Shown piece after piece: positions 51,023-58,869 of a DNA stretch of 64,000 nt. The position numbers and the translations under genes were made by a program. Under the pieces are notes generated by a model. That model saw only the letters and a list, made by a program, of their open reading frames with translations, was not told the DNA's origin and made no database searches. Each line of letters begins with the position of its first letter. Positions within the stretch are counted from its first letter, which is position 1. Source of the stretch: Erythrobacter sp047872805 (GTDB taxonomy: Bacteria; Pseudomonadota; Alphaproteobacteria; Sphingomonadales; Sphingomonadaceae); the NCBI RefSeq assembly GCF_047872805.1, contig NZ_JBLQUK010000003.1, positions 62,001 to 126,000 of the forward strand, written 5' to 3'.

Positions 51023-51119
51023 CGTCATTGCGAGCGGCGCAAGCCGCGCGGCAATCCAGTCCGGTTGGTCGAGGTCATCAGCGAAGGGACTGGATTGCTT
51101 CGCTTTGCTCGCAATGACG
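51023..51119. repeat. Palindromic intergenic repeat element (CGTCATTGCGAGC type)
   Basis: A 97-bp imperfect inverted repeat. CGTCATTGCGAGC (51023-51035) pairs with GCTCGCAATGACG (51107-51119), and GCAATCCAGTCC (51051-51062) pairs with GGACTGGATTGC (51087-51098). The CGTCATTGCGAG start resembles interspersed palindromic repeats known from many bacterial genomes. It fills the ftsY-ispZ gap and would form a long hairpin in the shared transcript. Only one copy is in this window. Confidence 0.8.
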
Positions 51120-51123
51120 GGAA

Positions 51124-52038
51124 CTATGCCACCCCTGCAATAACTCTTGCCACCAGATCGGGATCGAACGGGCGCAAATCTTCCATCTTTTCGCCCACGC
51201 CAATCGCGTGGATCGGCAGGCCATATTGCTCCGCCGCGGCGACCAGCACCCCGCCGCGCGCGGTGCCGTCCAGCTTGGTCATGATCAGCCCGGTGACCCC
51301 CGCCACCTCTTTGAACACGTTGATCTGGTTAAGCGCGTTCTGGCCGTTGGTGGCATCGAGCACCAGCACCACATCATGCGGCGCTTCAGGGTTGAGCTTG
51401 CCGAGGACACGGCGGATTTTCGCCAGCTCCTCCATCAGCTCCTTCTTGTTTTGCAGCCGTCCGGCGGTGTCCACGATCAGCGCGTCGATCCCGGTGTCCG
51501 TAGCCTGCTTGACCGCGTCAAATACGATGGACGCCGGGTCGCCGCCTTCGGGTCCGCGCACAAGGTCCACCCCGGCGCGCTCCGCCCAGGTTGCGAGCTG
51601 GCCGATGGCAGCGGCGCGGAAGGTGTCGCCTGCGGCGAGCAGCACGCCGTAATCGTCTTCGGTGAACAGATGCGCCAGTTTCGCAATTGTGGTGGTCTTG
51701 CCGCTGCCATTGACTCCGATCACCAGGATCACCTGCGGGCGCGGAAAGGCAGTGATCTCCAGTGGCTTGGCCACCGGGCGCAAGATCTCGGCGATTTCAT
51801 CCGCCACCGCCTGTTTCAATTGGTCTTGCGTGATTTCAAGGCCAAAGCTCTTGTCCGACAATCGCTGACGAATGCGTGCGGCGGCGGCAGGGCCAAGGTC
51901 GGAGGTGATCAGCGCATCTTCAATATCATCAAGCGTCGCGTCATCGAGCCGCGCGGCCACCCCGGTCAGATTGCTGCCCAGCCGTTCGGAGGTCTTGCGG
52001 AAACCGCCCAGCAATCGCTCGGTCCAGCTCGAACTCAT
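51124..52038 (-). CDS. ftsY: Signal recognition particle receptor FtsY
   Basis: A 304-residue SRP receptor GTPase: NG domain with GVNGSGKTTTIAKLA, DTFRAAAIGQL, IVDTAGRLQNKKELMEEL and TKLDGTARGG. The long acidic A domain of E. coli FtsY is missing, as is common in alphaproteobacteria. It docks the ribosome-Ffh complex, whose RNA is encoded at 8412-8502. It overlaps the end of mtaB by four bases. Confidence 0.96.
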   Translation of the reverse strand: MSSSWTERLLGGFRKTSERLGSNLTGVAARLDDATLDDIEDALITSDLGPAAAARIRQRLSDKSFGLEITQDQLKQAVADEIAEILRPVAKPLEITAFPRPQVILVIGVNGSGKTTTIAKLAHLFTEDDYGVLLAAGDTFRAAAIGQLATWAERAGVDLVRGPEGGDPASIVFDAVKQATDTGIDALIVDTAGRLQNKKELMEELAKIRRVLGKLNPEAPHDVVLVLDATNGQNALNQINVFKEVAGVTGLIMTKLDGTARGGVLVAAAEQYGLPIHAIGVGEKMEDLRPFDPDLVARVIAGVA

Positions 52039-53210
52039 CGCAATAGCCCTCCTTCGAGCGCGGCGGGGGTGATGTCGATCAGCGTGCCCGCAGGCGTGCC
52101 CTCAGGCAGATCGACCCGCGCGTAATTGGGCGCATAGCCGGTGCCGTCGCGTTCGGCGAGCACGGTGAGCGTTTCGCCCACAAGGCTTTGCAGCCAAGCA
52201 CCGCGCCGGGCGGCGACGGCGGAGCGCAATTGCGCGGCGCGGGCCTTGATCGCGGCGTGTTCGACCTGCGGCATGCGCGCGGCGGGGGTGCCGGGGCGCG
52301 GGGAATAGGGGAAGATATGGCCGTGGACGATGTCGAGATCGCCGATAATCGAAAGGTTGGCAGTGTGATGCTCTGCCGTTTCGGTCGGGAATCCGGCGAT
52401 CAGATCGGCACCGATGGCAACGTCAGCGCGGCGCGCCTTGAGCCGCTGCACCAGTGCGATCGCATCGGCGCGCGAATGGCGGCGCTTCATCCGCTTGAGG
52501 ATCAGATCGTGGCCGTGCTGCATCGACAAATGGAGGTGCGGCATCAGCCGTTCCTCGCTGGCGAACAGTTCAAACAGCGCTTCGTCGATTTCCACCCCAT
52601 CGAGCGAGGACATGCGCAGCCGGGGTAGCTGCGGAAAGGCGCTCAGCACCGCCTCCACCAGCGCGCCGAGCGGCGGGGTGCCGGGCAGATCGTGGCCCCA
52701 TGACGTGACATCGACCCCGGTCAGCACCACCTCTTGCGCGCCCAGATCGAGGTGATGTTCGACCTCGCGCAGCACCTCGGCAATGGTCATCGACCGGCTG
52801 GCCCCGCGCCCCTGCGGGATGACGCAGAAAGTGCAGGCGTGATCGCAGCCGTTCTGCACCGCGATAAAGGAGCGGGTGCGGGTTGGGGCAGGGGGCGCTG
52901 CGGGCAGGGGCACGTTCCAGGCGCGCGGGTCGAGCTTGGCCGCGTTGGCGATCAGGCCGTCAACCTCGGGCATGGCGGCGATGGCGTCGCGTTCAATCTC
53001 TGCGGCGCAGCCGGTGACGATCAGCCGCGCATAGGGACGCGCGCGGCGGGCGCGGCGGATCGCTTGCCGGGTCTGCCGCACGGCCTCTGACGTGACCGCG
53101 CAGGAATTGATGACCACGACGTCACCGCTATCTGCCAGCATCGCCTTCATCCGCTCGCTTTCGGCGATGTTGAGACGGCACCCGAGCGAGATAACTTCAG
53201 GCGCGTTCAC
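52035..53210 (-). CDS. mtaB: tRNA t6A37 methylthiotransferase MtaB-like
   Basis: A 391-residue radical-SAM methylthiotransferase. N-terminal cluster cysteines occur in SLGCRLN, NSCAV and VTGCAAE. The radical-SAM motif is C-x3-C-x2-C in NGCDHACTFC, and a TRAM-like tail ends near GTLIDITP. MtaB adds a methylthio group to N6-threonylcarbamoyl adenosine at position 37 of tRNA. Substrate choice (MtaB versus MiaB) is by overall pattern. The start GTG (complement of 53208-53210) overlaps the dapF stop, which implies coupling. A longer reading to 53393 falls inside dapF and is rejected. Confidence 0.9.
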   Translation of the reverse strand: MNAPEVISLGCRLNIAESERMKAMLADSGDVVVINSCAVTSEAVRQTRQAIRRARRARPYARLIVTGCAAEIERDAIAAMPEVDGLIANAAKLDPRAWNVPLPAAPPAPTRTRSFIAVQNGCDHACTFCVIPQGRGASRSMTIAEVLREVEHHLDLGAQEVVLTGVDVTSWGHDLPGTPPLGALVEAVLSAFPQLPRLRMSSLDGVEIDEALFELFASEERLMPHLHLSMQHGHDLILKRMKRRHSRADAIALVQRLKARRADVAIGADLIAGFPTETAEHHTANLSIIGDLDIVHGHIFPYSPRPGTPAARMPQVEHAAIKARAAQLRSAVAARRGAWLQSLVGETLTVLAERDGTGYAPNYARVDLPEGTPAGTLIDITPAALEGGLLR

Positions 53211-54016
53211 GCGAAATCGTCCCATTCGAAACTGCCGCGAAAGGCCTCTGTGGCCGGGCCGGTCATGCGGATGCTTGAACCCTCGCGCCATTGTATCGTC
53301 AGATCGCCGCCAGGCAGCGAAACGCGGACGGTTTCGCCGACAAACCCCTTGCGGATGGCGACGACCGCGGCCGCGCAGGCACCGGTCCCGCAAGCCCGCG
53401 TCAGCCCCGCGCCGCGCTCCCAGACGCGCAGCTGCAAGTGGTTTGCACCGATCAGCTGCGCCACATTCACATTCACGCCTTGTGGGAAAACAGGGTCGGT
53501 TTCAATGTCTGGCCCCAAGGTATCGAGCGCGCTTGCCCAGACATCGGGCACAAAAAAGACCACGTGAGGATTGCCGACATTGACCGCGCTCGGTGATTTG
53601 AGCGGCCCCCACCCCAGCGGCATAGGATTGGTATCCATCGGATAATCCAGCGGGATCGCGTCCCAATCAAACCGGGGTATGCCCATATCGACGCTGGCCC
53701 CGCCTGCGGTTGGTTCCAGCGCAATAATTCCGCCCGCCGTCTCAACCCGCGCGGGCTTTCCATGCAGCAAAGCGACCGCGCGGCTGGCATTGCCGCAGGC
53801 CTCGACCTCGCCGCCATCACTGTTGAAAATGCGCATCCGGAAATCGTGGCCTTCGCTCGGTTCCAGCACGATCAACTGATCGCAGCCAATCCCTGTGTGC
53901 CGGTCGGCGATAGCGCGCGCGAAATCCTCACAGACGGCAGGCAAGTCCATCTCGCGCCCATCCAGCACGACGAAATCATTGCCGAGACCGTGCATTTTGA
54001 CAAAGGGGACGCGCAT
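53207..54016 (-). CDS. dapF: Diaminopimelate epimerase
   Basis: A 269-residue epimerase that converts LL- to meso-diaminopimelate for lysine and peptidoglycan. The catalytic pair is Cys74 (EACGNASR) and Cys209 (RACGTGACAA). KMHGLGNDF at the start is a family signature. The ATG complementary to 54014-54016 is chosen for its GAGG site five bases upstream; the ATG at 54028 is possible. It heads a dapF-mtaB-ftsY unit on the minus strand. Confidence 0.95.
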   Translation of the reverse strand: MRVPFVKMHGLGNDFVVLDGREMDLPAVCEDFARAIADRHTGIGCDQLIVLEPSEGHDFRMRIFNSDGGEVEACGNASRAVALLHGKPARVETAGGIIALEPTAGGASVDMGIPRFDWDAIPLDYPMDTNPMPLGWGPLKSPSAVNVGNPHVVFFVPDVWASALDTLGPDIETDPVFPQGVNVNVAQLIGANHLQLRVWERGAGLTRACGTGACAAAVVAIRKGFVGETVRVSLPGGDLTIQWREGSSIRMTGPATEAFRGSFEWDDFA

Positions 54017-54130
54017 TATGCCTCGCATCTATGCACCCGCACGGGCGCAGTCCAGTGCCGTGTCGCATCACCGGTCCAATTGCCGCCGTTCAACTGGTGC
54101 CAATTTCCTCGGCGCGGAGATCAATCCGGG

Positions 54131-55879
54131 TTATTGCTGGGCCGCTTTGGGCAGGCTTGCTATGAAGGAATTTGCTACCCTGCCGGTTCGCGGCTCTGCC
54201 CTGTCAATCGGCGGATTGGCGGCGAGTTTGCCGACACTTGCCAGCCTTTGGCGCACTTCAGCCCCGCTTTCGGGTCTGCCGTAGAGGAAGCCCTGGCCCT
54301 TTAGCCGGCCCATCTTCTTGAGCGCCTCAAGGATTTCCTCATCCTCGATCCCCTCAGCGGTGATCGGCAGATCAAAGCCCCGGCCAAGCGACACAATCGC
54401 ATCGACAATCTTTGAATTGCTGTTGGGCTGGTTCAATTCGCTGACGAAACTGCGGTCAATCTTGATCCGGTCAAACGGCAAATTGCGCAATTGTTCGAGC
54501 GAGGAATAGCCTGTGCCGAAATCATCCAGACTGATCTGCACCCCCTGATTGCGCAGGCTGGTGATGATTGAACGCACCATGCCGATATTATCGTGCAGGC
54601 AGCTTTCGGTGATTTCAATTTCCAGCCGCCGCGCGGGGAAATTGTGTTTTACCAACAGCTTGAGGATCTTTTGCGCAAACCACGGATCGCGCAGCTGGAT
54701 TGGTGAGATATTGATCGAAAGCGTCAACTCATCGTGCCAGTCGCTGGCGTCACGAAACGCCTGTTCCATCAATTGATCGGACATTTCCGAAATCAGGCCG
54801 ATCTCTTCTGCGATCGGGATGAAAATTTCTGGGCTGACGAACCCCAATTGCTCCGATTTCCAGCGGGCAAGCATTTCGAACCCGACCAGATCGCCCGAAT
54901 CCAGATCGACCTGTTGTTCGTAATAGGGCACGAATTCTCCGAGGGCGATCCCGCGGCGGATGCCGATTTCAAGCTCATTGCGGAACCGCAATTCGTTTTC
55001 CATGGTCGCTTCGAACCAGAAATAGCGGTTCTTGCCCAGCTTTTTGGCCTGATACATGGCGATATCCGCGCGCTGCATCAGTGCGGCGGAATCGGCCATT
55101 GCCGGGTTAAAGCCATTTTCGTCATGGTCGGATGAAACACCGATGGAAATTGTCGTGTCGATGGTCACATCACGCAGCGCAAAGGGCAGCGAAACCTTTT
55201 CGAACAGCCGGATCACGAGATCGTCAATCCGTTCGCGGTGGGCGACGTCATAGGGGACGACAAAGGCGAATTCATCGCCGCCCAGCCGCGCCAGCCGGGC
55301 GTCACGGGGCAATTGTTCGGAAATGCGGTGCGCCAGTTCCACCAGCAAGGCATCGCCCGCCAGATGGCCGTGCATATCATTGACCTGCTTGAAATTGTCG
55401 AGGTCGATCATGCAATAGGCGACCGCCATGCCGCGCGCATTGGCCTGCAGGCGCACATTATCCGTGACGGCGGCCATGCTGCGGCGATTGAGACAGCCGG
55501 TCAGCGGATCGGTTTCGGCGAGTTCACGCGCCAGTTCCTCGGCGCGCCGACGCTCGCTGATTTCCTGCTGCAATTCGCGGTAACGGCGCCAGCCAAACAC
55601 CACCAGCACGACATTGAGAAGCAGCGCGTTGACGAGCAGATGGTCGGGTGCCTGACCATTGGCAAACACCGCTCTGATTGCGCTGGGAAGCACCGAGCTG
55701 CCGGTTGCGACAAACAGGATGATCGCCGCCGCCGCGATCCCCAAAGCGACCAGGTCACGGTCTGATTTGCCGAGGCCCCTTGATGTCTTTATGGCCGCAT
55801 TTGGCTCTGTCATACCCATTGTGTCCCGATCTTTCAGGCGGCGCTGCTCATCCAAAGCGACTTGCGAATGACTATGCAT
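54131..55879 (-). CDS. Membrane GGDEF-EAL cyclic-di-GMP enzyme
   Basis: A 582-residue protein with two transmembrane helices (about 41-70 and 80-97), a GGDEF domain (motif LGGDEF at 199-204) and an EAL domain. The EAL motif reads E335-M-L with Arg339 kept (FEMLAR); DDFGTGYSS (452-460) is intact. Both diguanylate cyclase and phosphodiesterase activities are plausible. The RxxD inhibitory site before GGDEF is not seen (RDAR in its place). It would set cyclic-di-GMP levels, which affect motility and biofilm. It is divergent from the EVE gene; the start may be downstream at MTEPN. Confidence 0.9.
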   Translation of the reverse strand: MHSHSQVALDEQRRLKDRDTMGMTEPNAAIKTSRGLGKSDRDLVALGIAAAAIILFVATGSSVLPSAIRAVFANGQAPDHLLVNALLLNVVLVVFGWRRYRELQQEISERRRAEELARELAETDPLTGCLNRRSMAAVTDNVRLQANARGMAVAYCMIDLDNFKQVNDMHGHLAGDALLVELAHRISEQLPRDARLARLGGDEFAFVVPYDVAHRERIDDLVIRLFEKVSLPFALRDVTIDTTISIGVSSDHDENGFNPAMADSAALMQRADIAMYQAKKLGKNRYFWFEATMENELRFRNELEIGIRRGIALGEFVPYYEQQVDLDSGDLVGFEMLARWKSEQLGFVSPEIFIPIAEEIGLISEMSDQLMEQAFRDASDWHDELTLSINISPIQLRDPWFAQKILKLLVKHNFPARRLEIEITESCLHDNIGMVRSIITSLRNQGVQISLDDFGTGYSSLEQLRNLPFDRIKIDRSFVSELNQPNSNSKIVDAIVSLGRGFDLPITAEGIEDEEILEALKKMGRLKGQGFLYGRPESGAEVRQRLASVGKLAANPPIDRAEPRTGRVANSFIASLPKAAQQ

Positions 55880-55991
55880 GGCCTGCGTGAAATTAGCGTT
55901 AATTTGTGGGCACCAGCGCGGTCATGGGGTGGCATCGCAGGCGGTGCTTCCCTAGGAAACTGACCGAGATTCCTCTGTCTGGAGAACCCAA

Positions 55992-56414
55992 GTGCCCCGT
56001 ACCCCGCCCAATCGCTGGCTGATGAAATCCGAACCGTTCAAATACAGTTGGGATGATCTTGTGCGCGAGGGCGAGGGCACCTGGGACGGGGTCCGCAACC
56101 ACACTGCAAAGCTCAATCTGCGCGCGATGGCGGTGGGCGACGAATGCTTCTTTTACCATTCGCGCGAAGGGTTGGAGATTGTCGGCATTTGCGAAGTCAC
56201 CCTTGCGGGCATCCCAGACCCCACCGATGAAACTGGCAAATGGGCTGCGGTAAAGATCAGGGCAAAGCGAAAATTCGCGCATCCGGTGTCGCTGAAAGCG
56301 ATCAAGGCTGAGCCACGTCTTGCCGAATGCGAACTGGTGCGGCTGTCGCGGCTGTCGGTGGCGAAGATCCGGCCTGATGAATGGGATCTTATCTGCAAAA
56401 TGTCGGAAGCATAG
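55992..56414 (+). CDS. EVE domain-containing protein
   Basis: A 140-residue EVE-domain protein (PUA-like fold), thought to bind modified bases in RNA or DNA. WLMKSEPFKYSWDDL, the GVRNHTAKLNLRAM segment, CFFYHSREGLEIVGICEV and IRPDEWDLICKM are typical. It starts at GTG 55992. It is preceded by the divergent GGDEF-EAL gene and followed by a stress-regulated CsbD gene. Single-domain EVE proteins are widespread in proteobacteria and lack an assigned pathway. Confidence 0.92.
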   Translation: MPRTPPNRWLMKSEPFKYSWDDLVREGEGTWDGVRNHTAKLNLRAMAVGDECFFYHSREGLEIVGICEVTLAGIPDPTDETGKWAAVKIRAKRKFAHPVSLKAIKAEPRLAECELVRLSRLSVAKIRPDEWDLICKMSEA

Positions 56415-56467
56415 GGCCGGACCAGTGCGGTCCCGGCACGGTTTACCGACGCCGCCCAAACTGTTTC

Positions 56468-56493
56468 GGAACCGAATGGTGTCCATGGCCGTT
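56468..56493 (+). promoter_or_regulatory. EcfG-type general stress promoter
   Basis: GGAAC (56468-56472) and CGTT (56490-56493) are separated by 17 bases, a perfect match to the alphaproteobacterial EcfG consensus GGAAC-N16-17-CGTT. The csbD-like start codon lies 51 bases downstream. Confidence 0.8.
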
Positions 56494-56544
56494 GGTTATA
56501 TGAAACGTCAATAATTCCATTGGCTTAGTCAAAGGAGACAATTC

Positions 56545-56715
56545 ATGGGTGAACTCACCGACAAAATCAAAGGGACCATCAAGGAAGCGCTTGGCGAGGC
56601 CAAGCAGCATTCGGACGACCCCGAAACCCGCGCCGAGGGCAAGGCGCAGGAACTCGAAGGCAAGGCCGACAAGGCCAAAGGCAAGGTCAAGGGCGCGTTG
56701 GGCGACAACATCTGA
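56545..56715 (+). CDS. CsbD family stress protein
   Basis: A 56-residue hydrophilic, Lys/Glu/Ala-rich helical protein: MGELTDKIKGTIKEALGEAK, then EGKAQELEGKADKAKGKVKG. It matches the CsbD family, small general-stress proteins of unknown mechanism. The ribosome site AAAGGAG lies nine bases before ATG 56545. The EcfG promoter upstream predicts induction in the general stress response. Confidence 0.9.
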   Translation: MGELTDKIKGTIKEALGEAKQHSDDPETRAEGKAQELEGKADKAKGKVKGALGDNI

Positions 56716-56755
56716 TCAGCAATCCGCTTTTCACAATTGCCTGATTATCTGACAG

Positions 56756-56789
56756 GGGCCGCTTCTCCATCGGGAGGAGCGGTCCTTTT
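56756..56789 (+). terminator. Rho-independent terminator after csbD-like gene
   Basis: GGNCCGCTTCTCC-type left arm pairs with GGAGGAGCGGTCC, followed by TTTT. It lies between this gene and the convergent thiamine-diphosphate enzyme gene. Confidence 0.85.
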
Positions 56790-56797
56790 GGTGTCCT

Positions 56798-58474
56798 CTA
56801 TGCCTTTTTGCGCAGTCCGCTGATCGTTGCGCCGCTGGCGGCGAGTTGTTCGATGTCGATTTTCATATGGATGAGGCGCAGCCCGCGCTGATCCTGCGCC
56901 TTGCCAAGCGCCGCGATGAATTCATCGGTCGTTGTGGCCGCCGCGCTCCATCCGCCATACGCCGCAGCCAGCGCCGCGAAATCGGGATTGGCGAGCCGCG
57001 TGCCCGACACCCGGCCGGGATATTCGCGTTCCTGATGCATGCGGATCGTGCCATAGGCGCCATTGTCCACCACCAACACCAGCAGATTCGCGCCATATTG
57101 CGCGGCGGTCGCCAATTCCTGACCGTTCATCAGGAAATCGCCGTCGCCCGCCACCGCCACCACTGTCCTGTCGGGATGGCGCAAGGCGGCGGCGATGCTG
57201 GCGGGCACGCCGTATCCCATCGCGCCTGCGGTCGGCGCAAGCTGGCTGGGGAGGCCGCCATAACGCCAGTAACGGTGCCACCATCCGGCAAAATTGCCCG
57301 CGCCGTTGCAGATAATGCTGTCGGCCGGTAGCGCCGCGCGCATGGCGGCGACGCAGGCCGCCATATCGAGCGCGGGCGGGTTTTGACCCTTGGTGTAGGT
57401 GGCCCAATCCTGCCATTCGCGGTGTGCCTCTGCTCCGGCGTCAAAGGGGATGATCGAATGATCCTCCCACAATGCGGCGGCTTCGGCGAATTCGTCAACC
57501 GCGCAGCACAGGCCCAGATCGGTGCGGTAGACCCGGCCCAGCTCATCGGGATCGGGGTGAATATGGATTAGCAATTGTCCGGGATGTTCGGTGGTGGGCA
57601 CGCTGTAGCCATCGGTTGTTGCCTCACCCAGCCGCGCACCCACGGCCAGCACCAGATCGGCATCCTTGACCCGTTGGATCAATTTGGGATTGGGGCCATA
57701 GCCCAGATTGCCGGCATAGACCGGGCTGGCCGGATCAATCGCATCCTGCCTGCGAAACGCGGTCGCGACCGGCAGGCCGATGCTTTCGGCAAAGGTCTGG
57801 AAATAATCGCGGGCTTTGGCATTCCAGCCCGCGCCGCCAATAATCGCCACCGGGCTGGCGGCATCGGCGATCATCGCAAGCAGGGTCTGCATGGCGTCAG
57901 GGCAGACCGCTTGCGCCGGGCGGGTGATGGGAGGCCGTGGCTGGAGCGTGGCGTCGAGTTCTTCACACAGCATATCTTCGGGCAGGGCCAGCACCACCGG
58001 GCCGGGCCGCCCGCTGATCGCCACGCTATAGGCGCGTGCGACATATTCTGGGATGCGCGCCGGATCGTCGATTCGCGCCGCCCATTTGCAGATCGGGCCA
58101 AAGAACGCCTCGAAATTGACTTCCTGAAACCCTTCGCGGTCGCGCATGGGGCGCGCCACGTCGCCGACGAACAGGATCATCGGCTGCGAATCCTGATGCG
58201 CGACATGCACCCCGATGCTGGCGTTGGTTGCGCCGGGACCGCGCGTGACAAAGGCGATGCCGGGGCGCTGCTGCAGCATCGCTCCGTCGGCGCAGGCCAT
58301 GAATGCCGCGCCGCCTTCCTGGCGGCACACCACGGTTTCAATATCCTCGCGTTCGTGGAGCGCATCGAGCACCGCGAGGAAGCTTTCCCCCGGCACGGTA
58401 AAGATCCGGTCAGTGCCCTGAATGGCGAGGCAATCGACCAGCAATTGCGCGGCGGTCTGGCGGTGGTTTGGCAC
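56798..58474 (-). CDS. Thiamine diphosphate-dependent enzyme (acetolactate synthase-like)
   Basis: A 558-residue ThDP enzyme with the usual three domains. The N-terminal pyrimidine domain has VPGESFLAVLDAL, whose Glu would activate the cofactor, and VTRGPGATNA. A central Rossmann domain has IGGAGWNAKA. The C-terminal domain carries the cofactor-binding motif GDGDFLMNGQELATAAQYGANLLV. It resembles acetolactate synthase large-subunit-like proteins of uncertain substrate; no small regulatory subunit follows. Function is therefore left general. It ends next to the csbD-like gene terminator. Confidence 0.85.
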   Translation of the reverse strand: MPNHRQTAAQLLVDCLAIQGTDRIFTVPGESFLAVLDALHEREDIETVVCRQEGGAAFMACADGAMLQQRPGIAFVTRGPGATNASIGVHVAHQDSQPMILFVGDVARPMRDREGFQEVNFEAFFGPICKWAARIDDPARIPEYVARAYSVAISGRPGPVVLALPEDMLCEELDATLQPRPPITRPAQAVCPDAMQTLLAMIADAASPVAIIGGAGWNAKARDYFQTFAESIGLPVATAFRRQDAIDPASPVYAGNLGYGPNPKLIQRVKDADLVLAVGARLGEATTDGYSVPTTEHPGQLLIHIHPDPDELGRVYRTDLGLCCAVDEFAEAAALWEDHSIIPFDAGAEAHREWQDWATYTKGQNPPALDMAACVAAMRAALPADSIICNGAGNFAGWWHRYWRYGGLPSQLAPTAGAMGYGVPASIAAALRHPDRTVVAVAGDGDFLMNGQELATAAQYGANLLVLVVDNGAYGTIRMHQEREYPGRVSGTRLANPDFAALAAAYGGWSAAATTTDEFIAALGKAQDQRGLRLIHMKIDIEQLAASGATISGLRKKA

Positions 58475-58581
58475 GCTTTACAATCTCCTTGCTGACGCGC
58501 GTCTAGGTCGGAGCGCGATTAACCACAACAGTGCCTTACTGTCCCCTTTTTGAGCAACCGATTCGTGGGCCTATGCAAGGG

Positions 58582-58596
58582 TTAAGAAATCGTTAA
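58582..58596. promoter_or_regulatory. CtrA-type site TTAA-N7-TTAA
   Basis: TTAA (58582-58585) and TTAA (58593-58596) with a seven-base spacer (GAAATCG) match the core of the Caulobacter CtrA consensus. It lies 11 bases before the start of the small protein gene at 58608 and 108 bases before the divergent ThDP gene. Confidence 0.5.
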
Positions 58597-58607
58597 TCCC
58601 TTGATGC

Positions 58608-58865
58608 ATGACCTATGCGATCCTCACCCATGACCATGTGAAGCCGCGCCTTGGCAAAGGCCAGCCGGGGCGACGCAGACGCAGCCTGGTGCTCACCGAT
58701 GAACGCGCGCGGCATCCGTTCCGCGCCAGCCTGCCGCCGCATGTGCGCGATGATCTGCATGATATACCTGCCGAGAGCCTGTGGCGCCTCACCGCAGAGG
58801 ATGTGCGCGGCGCGGTCAGCACCTATGTCGCGGCGACGGCGGCGGTGTTGGTGTTTATACTATAA
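58608..58865 (+). CDS. Hypothetical small protein
   Basis: An 85-residue protein I do not recognise. It is basic at the N-terminus (KPRLGKGQPGRRRR), has a middle segment PFRASLPPHVRDDLHDIP, and ends in a hydrophobic helix (VSTYVAATAAVLVFIL) that may insert in the membrane as a C-tail anchor. A CtrA-type site lies 11 bases upstream, so the real start could be downstream (GTG 58638). It ends four bases before the convergent MFS gene. Confidence 0.55.
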   Translation: MTYAILTHDHVKPRLGKGQPGRRRRSLVLTDERARHPFRASLPPHVRDDLHDIPAESLWRLTAEDVRGAVSTYVAATAAVLVFIL

Positions 58866-58869
58866 CGCT

